Both the position numbers and the translations under genes were made by a program. DNA of 64,000 nt from Niabella drilacis (lineage in GTDB: Bacteria; Bacteroidota; Bacteroidia; Chitinophagales; Chitinophagaceae), in the NCBI RefSeq assembly GCF_900101395.1, contig NZ_FMZO01000016.1, positions 1-64,000 of the forward strand, read 5' to 3'. Every line of letters begins with the position of its first letter. Positions within the stretch are counted from its first letter, which is position 1. The notes below the pieces were generated by a model, which was not told the DNA's origin, ran no database searches, and saw nothing but the letters and a program-made list of their open reading frames with translations. Shown here piece after piece: positions 26,501 to 34,065 of the stretch.

Positions 26501-26684
26501 GCAGCGCCTGTTCTATTCGCTGGAACAATTGCACGTACTGCCAAACGTAAGTTACTTCTCCAAGATCCGCAATACCGACGAGATCATCGGCGGCAACGGG
26601 CATGGGGCAGAAGGTGGTCATGGCGAAGCGCACGGGGCAACGGTGCCGGCGGCTGAAAAGCATGAAGAGGCGGCACATCATTAA
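23520..26684 (+). CDS. actB: Alternative complex III subunit ActB, molybdopterin-type/Fe-S fusion
   Basis: A 1054-residue periplasmic subunit. Near the N-terminus a Tat-like RRDFLKYLGFSTAAATLAASC segment (about 47-67) also offers a lipobox-like Cys67. The following part (about 75-740) is the molybdopterin-oxidoreductase-like domain, which in ACIII carries no cofactor. The C-terminal ferredoxin-like part holds four-cysteine clusters at about 771 (CTGCSACVVAC), 831 (CQHCDNAPCENVC), 862 (CIGTRYCANNC) and 934 (CSFC, with CQQAC further on), as in PsrB/NrfC. The last 30 residues are His/Gly/Glu-rich, an unusual tail. It should relay electrons from the quinol site to the ActA hemes. Starts 58 bases after actA. 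Confidence 0.94.
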   Translation: MSNKYWQGFGELNDSEKFQKRVDDEFRDELPFEDFDSKGLLDAKAPRRDFLKYLGFSTAAATLAASCKTKVREAIPYGNKPDNLVPGEAKYYATTYTQGGDAVPVIAKVRDGRPIKIEGNDYLSATNGGTSARVQASVLDLYDMHRLRFPLRKAGSKFEESMYDVLDKAIAAELAAAGSVVLLTSTINSPSTLEIIAKNPKIRLVQYDAVSYNGILLANEASGFGRKIPSYKFDQASVIVSLGADFLGTWLSSEENAAGYAKGRRIDEKNPVMSKHYQFESFLSLTGSNADERFTHRPSQTGAVALALLAAVGGGVAAPAITDSRLNAGIAKVAAELKAAGGKALVVSGSNDVNVQLVVNAINNAIGAYGTTIDWSRADQSRKGTDKEFADLLAQMEGGQVDALLIHEANPVYDYFDGKRFASALSKIRTTVSFGYRMDETTELCKYILPSPHYLESWGDAEPKTGIYSFIQPTIFPLFKTRPFQTSLLKWSGSAEDYDTYVKNFWHQKAGSETAYHKALENGMLEEAASGSGSFNGSAVAAAATAIAAHPAGGKDELVLYEKVSIGPGYGAVNPWLQELPDAVSKANWGSYALISLPKAKELGIVTDVDYEYYPDKPVIKISDGKNTIEVPILVTPGMNANTIAIAVGYGRGEKLGKTAAGVGVNVFPFASMAKDGSGISYFVTNVTVANTGRKEKVAQTQIHNSYEGRVEVVRETTLATYRQKPNEILDFRNKLVENYAKNTGDFRKEATLYGDHEKPGIKWGMNIDMNACTGCSACVVACHAENNVPVVGKSEVLRYHDMHWLRIDRYFVSDEKDPDNLKGVVFQPMLCQHCDNAPCENVCPVAATNHSSEGINQMAYNRCIGTRYCANNCPFKVRRFNWADYTGADSFANNQDQKLVGVLDPVVHQMNDAVSRMVLNPDVTVRSRGVMEKCSFCIQRLQHAKLEAKKENRPLQDGEAKTACQQACATNAIVFGDARDAHSAISLVRLNNPQRLFYSLEQLHVLPNVSYFSKIRNTDEIIGGNGHGAEGGHGEAHGATVPAAEKHEEAAHH

Positions 26685-26693
26685 TAGTAGAAA

Positions 26694-26765
26694 AGTATTA
26701 AAGTTAAAGGGTGGAAAAGTTTAGAGGGAACAACTTCAGACTTTAAACTTCAAACCTCAAACAAA
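26694..26765. repeat. Degenerate word repeat in the actB-actC gap
   Basis: Words such as AAGTATTAAAGTTAAAGG, GACTTTAAACTTCAAACC and TCAAAC recur here and in other gaps of this window. The block fills the 89-base space between actB and actC. Confidence 0.5.
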
Positions 26766-26773
26766 ATAAAAGT

Positions 26774-28219
26774 ATGTCATTAAACAGATACGAATCGCAA
26801 GTACGGGGACCATTGGTGGAAGGAAGCAAGGACTATCACCAGATTACAGAAGATATATGCCGTCCTGTGGAGGCCACTCCAAGTAAGCTCTGGTGGGTTG
26901 GGTTTATCATTTCCATTGGGTTATTGATCTTTGGTGTCGTTTCCGTTACAATGGAGGTTATGTATGGTACCGGCCAGTGGAACCTGAACAAAACCATCGG
27001 ATGGGGTTGGGATATTACCAACTTCGTATGGTGGGTAGGTATTGGTCACGCAGGAACCCTGATCTCAGCGATCCTCTTGCTGTTCCGCCAGGGATGGAGA
27101 ACCGGGGTAAACCGGGCTGCAGAAGCGATGACGATCTTTGCGGTTATGTGTGCCGGGCAGTTCCCCATCTGGCACATGGGTCGTGTGTGGAACGCGTTTT
27201 TCGTAATGCCTTACCCCAATACCCGTGGTCCTTTGTGGGTAAACTTTAACTCCCCGCTGCTTTGGGATGTGTTTGCGATCTCTACTTACTTTACCGTTTC
27301 CTTGCTCTTCTGGTATTGCGGCCTGTTACCTGATCTTGCCACATTAAGAGACCGGGCAAAATTAAAATGGCGTAAGTTATTTTATGGGGTGGCTTCTTTT
27401 GGATGGACGGGAAGCACCAAGCACTGGCAGCGTCATGAAGCATTATCGCTGGTGCTGGCGGGTTTAAGTACTCCCCTGGTACTTTCGGTACACACCATCG
27501 TATCCTTCGACTTTGCTACTTCGGTAATTCCCGGGTGGCATACGACCATCTTCCCTCCCTACTTTGTTGCAGGTGCGGTATTCTCCGGGTTTGCAATGGT
27601 ACAAACCCTGCTGCTCATCACCCGTAAGGTACTGGGGCTGGAGGAATATATTACCATGGAGCACATCGATGTAATGAACAAGGTAATAGTATTGACCGGT
27701 TCGATCGTGGGGATCGCTTACTTAACAGAGTTGTTTATTGCATGGTACAGCCATGTGGAATATGAGTGGTTCGCCTTCCGCGAAAACAGGGTAAACCTGA
27801 GCAGCCCTTACGGATGGAGTTATTACCTGATGATGGGTTGTAACGTATTATCGCCCCAGATCTTCTGGTTTAAGAAAATGCGCCGCAACCTGCTGGTGAC
27901 GTTCTTTATGAGTATCCTGGTAAACATTGGTATGTGGTTCGAGCGTTTCGTGATCATCGTTACCTCCATTTACCGCGATTACCTGCCCAGTTCCTGGAGT
28001 ACTTACTATACGCCAACCATCTGGGAGATCGGGTTCTATATGGGAACATTCGGATTGTTCTTCACCTGTTATTTCCTGTTCTCCAAATTCTTCCCGGTTA
28101 TTGCAATTGCGGAGATCAAACATATTCTCAAACGCAGCGGCGACAACTTTAAAGAGAATATGGAAAAAGATGAGAACGAATCGCTGGAAGCATTTGAGCA
28201 TGCAAATGCACACCATTAA
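26774..28219 (+). CDS. actC: Alternative complex III subunit ActC, NrfD/PsrC-like membrane protein
   Basis: A 481-residue integral membrane subunit with about ten helices of the NrfD/PsrC family; it is expected to hold the menaquinol-oxidation site facing ActB. Recognisable stretches include WWVGFIISIGLLIFGVVSV, NFVWWVGIGHAGTLISAILLL, CAGQFPIWHMGRVWNAFF and WSTYYTPTIWEIGFYMGTFG. Length is normal. The C-terminus ends in EHANAHH. It lies directly after actB, as in all act operons. Confidence 0.95.
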   Translation: MSLNRYESQVRGPLVEGSKDYHQITEDICRPVEATPSKLWWVGFIISIGLLIFGVVSVTMEVMYGTGQWNLNKTIGWGWDITNFVWWVGIGHAGTLISAILLLFRQGWRTGVNRAAEAMTIFAVMCAGQFPIWHMGRVWNAFFVMPYPNTRGPLWVNFNSPLLWDVFAISTYFTVSLLFWYCGLLPDLATLRDRAKLKWRKLFYGVASFGWTGSTKHWQRHEALSLVLAGLSTPLVLSVHTIVSFDFATSVIPGWHTTIFPPYFVAGAVFSGFAMVQTLLLITRKVLGLEEYITMEHIDVMNKVIVLTGSIVGIAYLTELFIAWYSHVEYEWFAFRENRVNLSSPYGWSYYLMMGCNVLSPQIFWFKKMRRNLLVTFFMSILVNIGMWFERFVIIVTSIYRDYLPSSWSTYYTPTIWEIGFYMGTFGLFFTCYFLFSKFFPVIAIAEIKHILKRSGDNFKENMEKDENESLEAFEHANAHH

Positions 28220-28333
28220 CAGAAGTTCTGAAGTTCAGCGTTTAATGTTCAACATTAACCGTTCAACGATTTGAAATAATAAACAGAAATAATAAGGGGC
28301 GGAGTTTAAAATTTAAACTTTGAACCTGAAACA
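28220..28333. repeat. Degenerate word repeat in the actC-actD gap
   Basis: Contains the words AGAAGTTCTGAAGTTCAG, GTTTAATGTTCAACATTAAC, CGTTCAACG and AGTTTAAAATTTAAACTTTG. These are variants of the same short vocabulary as the blocks at 5391, 26694 and 30948. Confidence 0.5.
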
Positions 28334-28343
28334 AATAGAAAAT

Positions 28344-28931
28344 ATGGCCATCAAGAAGTTTATTACAGGCAATTTTTACGATGAAGCGGTACTCTTCCCC
28401 GCAGTGAAGAAAGTACGCCGTGCCGGCTATAAAGTGCAGGATGTGTATACACCCTTTCCCATTCACGGCCTGGATAAAGAGCTGGGAATGAAGGATACGG
28501 ATCTGCATATTGCCGGTTTCATATACGGTATTACAGGTACCACCACGGCGATCAGTTTTATAGGCTGGGCGCTGGCACGCGACTGGCAGATCAATTTCGG
28601 GGGTAAGCCTTTCTTTTCTTTGCCCGCCTGGATCCCTATTATGTTTGAGCTGACCGTTCTGTTTTCCGCTGTTGGAATGGTGCTCACTTTTTGCTGGCTT
28701 TGCCAGTTGGCTCCTTTCGTAAAGAAAGATCATTTTAACCCGCGCAGTACTGATGATACATTTGTAATGGCTATTGAGTGTACCGATAAAACAAACGAAG
28801 AGGAAGCCGTCGCTTTTCTCAAAAATGCCGGGGCACAGGATGTGCAGGTGCAGAGCCGGGAAACCGGTTGGTGGTTTGGCCGGTACGACAGGGAAACAGT
28901 CCGGTTTGGAAGGAAAGTACCGGCTGTATAG
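28344..28931 (+). CDS. actD: Alternative complex III subunit ActD (DUF3341)
   Basis: A 195-residue subunit with two membrane helices (about 55-78, IAGFIYGITGTTTAISFIGWAL, and 95-118, PIMFELTVLFSAVGMVLTFC) and a cytoplasmic C-terminal domain ending in GWWFGRYDRETVRFGRKV. DUF3341 proteins are the ActD components of ACIII, with a structural role. The ATG at 28344 was chosen over a TTG 24 bases upstream; MAIKKFITGNFYDEAVLFPAV is the usual family N-terminus. Confidence 0.92.
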   Translation: MAIKKFITGNFYDEAVLFPAVKKVRRAGYKVQDVYTPFPIHGLDKELGMKDTDLHIAGFIYGITGTTTAISFIGWALARDWQINFGGKPFFSLPAWIPIMFELTVLFSAVGMVLTFCWLCQLAPFVKKDHFNPRSTDDTFVMAIECTDKTNEEEAVAFLKNAGAQDVQVQSRETGWWFGRYDRETVRFGRKVPAV

Positions 28932-28995
28932 TCAGCAGGAGATTCATTCTTAACTGTTGATCCTTCACTTTTTACTATTGACCATCGACACATAA
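28932..28995. repeat. Degenerate word block in the actD-actE gap
   Basis: Words such as TTAACTGTTGATCCTTCAC and TTTTTACTATTGACCATCG fill this gap. TTGACCAT also recurs twice just before ctaB (34053-34066). Confidence 0.35.
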
Positions 28996-29018
28996 TAAAA
29001 GACTCTCATAAAGGAAAC

Positions 29019-29672
29019 ATGAATAAATATATATTTATAGCAACGGTGACTTTAAGCGCAGTAGCGGCAGGTTGCGGAGCAGATAGTAACCCGGGTCGTT
29101 CATATATGCCGGATATGACTTATAGCAGGGCTTATGAAACCTATGCATCTACCGCCGATCTGGAAAAAGAAGGTGTTTTTTACAACCGCAAACCGGTACC
29201 GGGCACAGTGGCAAGAGGTGAGGATGTGGAGTTTGCATTTAACCTTCCTCATGATTCAGCGGGCTATGCGCAGTCGGCGCAGTTGAAAAATCCCCTGGAT
29301 TCAGCCGGTGCCAAGATCGATATGAAAGAAGCCGAGCGCCTGTACCTGGTGAACTGCGGTATCTGCCATGGCGCCAAGCTGGATGGTAATGGCCCGCTGT
29401 TCAATGGCGGCGATGGTCCTTATACTGCGGCGCCCAAAAACTTTATGGCAGATGATATGAAGGCCCTGCCGGCAGGTACCATGTTTTATTCAGTTACCTA
29501 TGGTAAGGGACAAATGGGAAGTTATGCCTCCCAGATCAGCCCCAAACAGCGCTGGGAGATCATCAAATTTATTAAATCCAAGCAGGGAGTTGGTGCCGGT
29601 GCCGCAACGGACAGTACCGCCAAAAAAGGTGCTGAAGCCAGTGTAGCGGCGGATGCTACAGCAAAAAAATAA
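29019..29672 (+). CDS. actE: Alternative complex III subunit ActE, monoheme cytochrome c lipoprotein
   Basis: A 217-residue lipoprotein cytochrome. The signal MNKYIFIATVTLSAVAAGC ends at Cys19. The heme site CGICH lies at about 112-116, and a Met in the GKGQMGSYASQI segment is the likely sixth ligand. It should carry electrons from ActA to the oxidase. The last ~28 residues (ATDSTAKK...AADATAKK) are a low-complexity Ala/Thr/Lys tail resembling the tail of CoxB encoded downstream. The gene begins 87 bases after actD. Confidence 0.93.
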   Translation: MNKYIFIATVTLSAVAAGCGADSNPGRSYMPDMTYSRAYETYASTADLEKEGVFYNRKPVPGTVARGEDVEFAFNLPHDSAGYAQSAQLKNPLDSAGAKIDMKEAERLYLVNCGICHGAKLDGNGPLFNGGDGPYTAAPKNFMADDMKALPAGTMFYSVTYGKGQMGSYASQISPKQRWEIIKFIKSKQGVGAGAATDSTAKKGAEASVAADATAKK

Positions 29673-29708
29673 TAACTAATTCACAGAACTATTTAATATA
29701 AGATTCGA

Positions 29709-30947
29709 ATGTCAACGTCAACTACGGAAAAATTCATACCTGCAAAAAGATATAACACAATAGCGTTCGCGTTAATGGTGATCGGTGTCATAGCAGCTAT
29801 TTCCCTGTTTGTGACAACTGGTGGTGAGGGGAATCACGATAATCGTGCGCGTTTTTGGGCCAGTTTGCTTCAAAACAGCGTATACTTCCTGCTGGTGGTA
29901 AATGCAGCCATGTTCTTCATGTGCGCTACTACCCTGGCCTGGGGCGGATGGCAGATCGGCTTTACCCGTGTTACAGAAGCTATTGCCTCCTGTGTACCGG
30001 TGATCGGGGTTATTGCCCTGGTGATCCTGTTGGCATTGTGTTTTGGCGATCATCATACGATTTACCACTGGACGGATGCGGAGCATGTGGCACATGACCC
30101 GGTACTGGAGCATAAAAGCGGTTTCTTAAGCAAGGGCTTTTTTGCCACCGTTACCATCTTAACCGTGGTATTGTGGTCGTTCCTGGGCTGGAAGATGCGG
30201 CAGCTTTCGCTCAAAACAGATGAAGGCGATATTGTAAGCACCCTGGAGAAGAGAAAGAAATTTGTATGGAACAATACGGTTATGGCTGCCCTGTATATCG
30301 TGGTGTTTGCATTAACCGTAATGTCTTCCGTTCCCTGGTTATGGGTTATGAGCATCGATGCACACTGGTACAGCACCATGTTCAGCTGGTATAACTTTGC
30401 CAGCACCTTTGTGGCCGGTCTCTCATTGATCGCATTATATGTGGTATTCCTGAAAAATAACGGCTACCTGCCAATGGTGAATAAAGAGCACCTGCATGAT
30501 CTTGGTAAATTTATCTTTGCCTTTTCGATCTTCTGGACCTATTTGTGGTTTGCCCAGTTCATGCTGATCTGGTATGCCAACATCCCGGAAGAAACCGTTT
30601 ATTTTAAACCAAGAGCCGAAGGCATTTACAGCGCGATCTTCTGGATGATGCTGATCATCAACTTTGTGGCGCCGCTCCTGATCTTTATGAGCAAGGATTC
30701 AAAAAGAAATTATACCGTGGTTACCGTGGTTTCTGTACTGGTGCTCTTCGGACACTGGCTGGACTACTTCCAGATGGTGTTCCCTGCAGTATCTCCCGAT
30801 AAAGTACCGATGATCCTCTTTGACATGGGTATCGGGTTGGGCTTTGTTGGTATTATTATGTTTGTGACTGGTAAAACATTAAGCAGGCATTCTTTAACAG
30901 CACGGAACCATCCGTTCGTAAAAGAAGCCGTGATCCACCATACATAA
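29709..30947 (+). CDS. actF: Alternative complex III subunit ActF
   Basis: A 412-residue membrane protein with about ten helices, a paralogue-like partner of ActC that completes the ACIII membrane arm and may provide a proton path. Recognisable stretches include ARFWASLLQNSVYFLLVVNA, WSFLGWKMRQLSLKTDEGD, FAFSIFWTYLWFAQFMLIWY and ANIPEETVYF. It is the last act gene and is followed after 100 bases by coxB, which suggests joint expression of ACIII and oxidase. Confidence 0.94.
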   Translation: MSTSTTEKFIPAKRYNTIAFALMVIGVIAAISLFVTTGGEGNHDNRARFWASLLQNSVYFLLVVNAAMFFMCATTLAWGGWQIGFTRVTEAIASCVPVIGVIALVILLALCFGDHHTIYHWTDAEHVAHDPVLEHKSGFLSKGFFATVTILTVVLWSFLGWKMRQLSLKTDEGDIVSTLEKRKKFVWNNTVMAALYIVVFALTVMSSVPWLWVMSIDAHWYSTMFSWYNFASTFVAGLSLIALYVVFLKNNGYLPMVNKEHLHDLGKFIFAFSIFWTYLWFAQFMLIWYANIPEETVYFKPRAEGIYSAIFWMMLIINFVAPLLIFMSKDSKRNYTVVTVVSVLVLFGHWLDYFQMVFPAVSPDKVPMILFDMGIGLGFVGIIMFVTGKTLSRHSLTARNHPFVKEAVIHHT

Positions 30948-31035
30948 AATGTTTAATGCTTAACGTTTAAGGTTATGCGGACCTTGAACCTTAGACCTTG
31001 AACCTTAAACTTAGAAACTTAGAACTGAATAAATA
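30948..31035. repeat. Degenerate word repeat in the actF-coxB gap
   Basis: Contains TGTTTAATGCTTAACG, CCTTGAACCTTAGACC, TTGAACCTTAAAC and TTAGAAACTTAGAACTG, i.e. tandem variants of TTGAACCTTAAAC. It fills nearly the whole gap between the act and cox genes. Confidence 0.55.
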
Positions 31036-31047
31036 GAACAATATCGT

Positions 31048-32151
31048 ATGCAAAACTTTTTAATATTCGCCATTTTAATATTAGGTTTTATAATAACCTT
31101 CCAGATTGCAAGGGCAAGCGAGTTTGTCTCTGTGATCCGGGGTGAAGAAAAAACCAGGAAACAGACCAATAAGATCAACGCCATTCTGTTGCTGGTGTTT
31201 TTGGTTGTTGGAATGTTCGGAGTATATTGGACCCAACATACCCTGGGCGATAAGATCCTGAAATTAGGTACTTCGGCTTCGGACCACGGGATCCTGGTAG
31301 ATCGTATGATCAAGTACACCCTTATTGCTACGGGTATCGTTTTTGTAGGAACCCAGACATTGCTGTTCTGGTACTCTTTTAAATACCAGGAGTCTGAAAC
31401 CCGTTCCGTTTATTATTTTCCGCATAACAATAAGCTGGAACTGCTCTGGACGGTGGTACCTGCTATCGTACTTACGATCCTTATTGGTTTTGGTATTGTT
31501 TACTGGTACCGGATCACCGGCGCCGCACCTGAGAATGCCATGCAAATAGAAATTACAGGAAGCCAGTTCAAATGGGAGTTCCGGTACCCCGGTAAAGACG
31601 GTGTTTTTGGAAAAAAATATTATAAAAATATAGATGAGGCCCATGACAATCCTTTGGGACAGATTTGGGAAGATGCAGCCAATCATGATGATATTTATGT
31701 AACCCAGGCTCCTATGCACCTGGTGGTTGGAAAGCCGGTGAAACTGATCATCGGGGCTAAAGATGTGATACACAGTGTGGGGCTGCCGCATTTCCGCCTG
31801 AAAATGGATGCGGTTCCGGGTACGCCCACTACTTTGTGGTTTACCCCAATAAAAACCACGAAGGACATGATAAAAGAAACGGGAAATAGTAAATTTGTAT
31901 ACGAAATTGCCTGCGATCAGATGTGTGGCGCGGGTCATACAGGGATGCGGGGTGAAATTGTGGTAGAAACCCAGGAAGAGTTTGACCAGTGGATGGCTTC
32001 CCAGAAACCTCAATATGCAAAAATACAGGAGGCAGCCGCACCGGCCGCTGCTACGGGTGATTCAACCGCAGCTCCCGCTGTAAAAGATACCGCCAGGGCA
32101 GTTACAGCAGACACGACTGCTGCGGCAAAAAAAGATTCGACAGGCAAGTAG
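31048..32151 (+). CDS. coxB: Cytochrome c oxidase subunit II
   Basis: A 367-residue subunit carrying the CuA site, the entry point for electrons. It has an extra N-terminal helix (about 3-22), the two family helices (about 47-62 and 87-110, plus 129-152), and the CuA cupredoxin domain with His in KDVIHSVGLPHF and the ligand loop CDQMCGAGHTGM (Cys, Cys, His, Met), where Gln replaces the common Glu. The C-terminal ~40 residues are a low-complexity Ala/Thr/Lys/Asp tail with no cytochrome c domain, so electrons must come from ActE or ActA. It precedes coxA by 46 bases. Confidence 0.95.
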   Translation: MQNFLIFAILILGFIITFQIARASEFVSVIRGEEKTRKQTNKINAILLLVFLVVGMFGVYWTQHTLGDKILKLGTSASDHGILVDRMIKYTLIATGIVFVGTQTLLFWYSFKYQESETRSVYYFPHNNKLELLWTVVPAIVLTILIGFGIVYWYRITGAAPENAMQIEITGSQFKWEFRYPGKDGVFGKKYYKNIDEAHDNPLGQIWEDAANHDDIYVTQAPMHLVVGKPVKLIIGAKDVIHSVGLPHFRLKMDAVPGTPTTLWFTPIKTTKDMIKETGNSKFVYEIACDQMCGAGHTGMRGEIVVETQEEFDQWMASQKPQYAKIQEAAAPAAATGDSTAAPAVKDTARAVTADTTAAAKKDSTGK

Positions 32152-32197
32152 TATTTTGATAAAGAAAGATAGGTCAGTTTTTTAAACGTTTATTATT

Positions 32198-34003
32198 ATG
32201 AGCGATACTTTACATATTCAGCATGAGGTGGCGAGTCATGGTCATTCAGGAGAGCCGCATGTTCATCATCAGAAAGAAACATTCGTATCGAAGTATATCT
32301 TCAGTATGGATCACAAGATGATTGCCAAGCAATTTTTGGTAACAGGTATTATTTGGGCGATCATCGGCGGGTTGTTCTCGGTACTGTTTCGTTTACAACT
32401 GGGTTTTCCTGATCAGTCGTTCCCTATCCTGGAAACCTTTTTTGGCCGGTGGGCCGAGGGTGGAAAGATAAAGCCTGAATTTTATTACGCGCTTACGACC
32501 ATGCACGGAACCGTGCTTATCTTCTTTGTATTGACCGCCGGACTGAGCGGTACCTTTGCCAACCTGCTCATTCCCTTGCAGGTAGGTGCCAGGGATATGG
32601 CTTCTCCCTTTATGAACATGCTTTCGTTCTGGCTGTTCTTTGCCGCAAGCATTGTAATGTTATCCTCTTTATTTACCCAAACAGGACCTGCTGCCGGCGG
32701 GTGGACGGTTTATCCTCCGCTGAGCGCACTGGGACTGGCTTCCCAGGGTTCTAAAAGTGGTATGGACCTCTGGATCATTGCGATGACCCTGTTTGTGGCG
32801 TCGCAGTTACTGGGCGGTCTGAACTATATTTCCACGATCCTGAACATGCGTACCAAGGGAATGTCGATGACAAGGATGCCGCTCACCATCTGGGCCATCC
32901 TGTTTACTGCGATCCTTGGTGTATTGTCCTTCCCCGTATTACTCTCCGGCCTGGTATTGCTGATGTTTGACCGTCACCTGGGTACCAGCTTCTATCTGAG
33001 CGATATTTTCGTAGCCGGCCAGGCCTTGCCCAATGAAGGGGGAAGTGCCATCCTGTACCAGCACCTGTTCTGGTTCCTGGGGCACCCTGAGGTATATATC
33101 ATTATCCTGCCCACGATGGGGCTGGCATCGGAGATCCTTGCGATTAATTCCCGTAAGCCCGTCTTCGGTTATATGGCCATGATCGCGTCCCTGATGGCCA
33201 TCTGCGTACTGGCCTTCCTGGTATGGGCGCACCACATGTTTGTAACCGGGTTGAACCCCTTCCTCGGATCGGTATTCGTACTCCTCACCCTGCTGATCGC
33301 GATCCCGTCCGCCATTAAGGTATTTAACTGGATCACCACCATCTGGAGAGGCAATATCCGGTTTACCCCCGCAATGCTTTTTGCCATCGGCTTTGTAAGC
33401 ATCTTCATCTCCGGCGGGTTAACAGGGATCTGGCTGGGTAACTCTACCATCGATGTACACCTGCACGATACCATGTTCGTGATCGCACACTTTCATATTG
33501 TAATGGGGGTATCGGCCTTCTTTGGAATGTTTGCCGGTATCTATCACTGGTTCCCCAAATTATTTGGCCGGTATATGAACAATACACTTGGATACATCCA
33601 TTTTTGGGTAACGCTCGCTTGCGCCTACCTGATCTTCTGGCCCATGCACTACCAGGGTATGGCCGGTATGCCAAGACGTTACCTGGACAAGAGCAGCTGG
33701 GTGAGCTTCAGCCAGTTCCATAGCCTGGATGCGATGATCACCATTGCAACCATCATCGCTTTTTCTGTGCAGCTGATGTTTGTATTTAACTATTTCTATT
33801 CCATGTATAAAGGAAGACGGGTAAGGTCTCAGAACCCATGGGGTGCTACAACACTGGAATGGACCACCCCCATTCACCCGGGACACGGGAACTGGGAAGG
33901 TGAAATTCCTGAAGTACATCGCTGGGCATATGACTATGGTAAGGACGGAAGAGACTTTATTCCGCAAACCGAGCCGGTAGGTGAAAATGAAAGTACGCAT
34001 TAG
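32198..34003 (+). CDS. coxA: Cytochrome c oxidase subunit I (A1-type heme-copper oxidase)
   Basis: The 601-residue catalytic subunit that reduces oxygen and pumps protons. Heme and copper ligands are visible: His103 (TTMHGT) for the low-spin heme, His296 in GHPEVY with the cross-linking Tyr300, the His345-His346 pair (WAHHMF), and HDTMFVIAHFH at 423-433 (His431 for the high-spin heme, His433 for the low-spin heme). GHPEVY with Glu298 marks the A1 subfamily. The N-terminal 25 residues are unusually His-rich (seven His). Length is normal with twelve helices expected. Confidence 0.96.
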   Translation: MSDTLHIQHEVASHGHSGEPHVHHQKETFVSKYIFSMDHKMIAKQFLVTGIIWAIIGGLFSVLFRLQLGFPDQSFPILETFFGRWAEGGKIKPEFYYALTTMHGTVLIFFVLTAGLSGTFANLLIPLQVGARDMASPFMNMLSFWLFFAASIVMLSSLFTQTGPAAGGWTVYPPLSALGLASQGSKSGMDLWIIAMTLFVASQLLGGLNYISTILNMRTKGMSMTRMPLTIWAILFTAILGVLSFPVLLSGLVLLMFDRHLGTSFYLSDIFVAGQALPNEGGSAILYQHLFWFLGHPEVYIIILPTMGLASEILAINSRKPVFGYMAMIASLMAICVLAFLVWAHHMFVTGLNPFLGSVFVLLTLLIAIPSAIKVFNWITTIWRGNIRFTPAMLFAIGFVSIFISGGLTGIWLGNSTIDVHLHDTMFVIAHFHIVMGVSAFFGMFAGIYHWFPKLFGRYMNNTLGYIHFWVTLACAYLIFWPMHYQGMAGMPRRYLDKSSWVSFSQFHSLDAMITIATIIAFSVQLMFVFNYFYSMYKGRRVRSQNPWGATTLEWTTPIHPGHGNWEGEIPEVHRWAYDYGKDGRDFIPQTEPVGENESTH

Positions 34004-34015
34004 AAGTGAATGGTG

Positions 34016-34033
34016 TCCCGATAGCTATCGGGA
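34016..34033. repeat. 18-bp perfect palindrome after coxA
   Basis: TCCCGATAGCTATCGGGA is an exact palindrome beginning 12 bases after the coxA stop codon. It has no T run and lies in a 62-base gap before ctaB. It could be a dispersed palindromic repeat or an RNA-processing hairpin; only one copy is visible here. Confidence 0.55.
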
Positions 34034-34065
34034 AGTTAACAGGAAATGCTGTTGACCATTGACCA

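Noticed and set aside
25197-26681. 494-codon open frame antisense to actB
   Set aside because: It lies wholly opposite the ActB Fe-S domain, has no recognisable family, and is explained by codon bias of actB.
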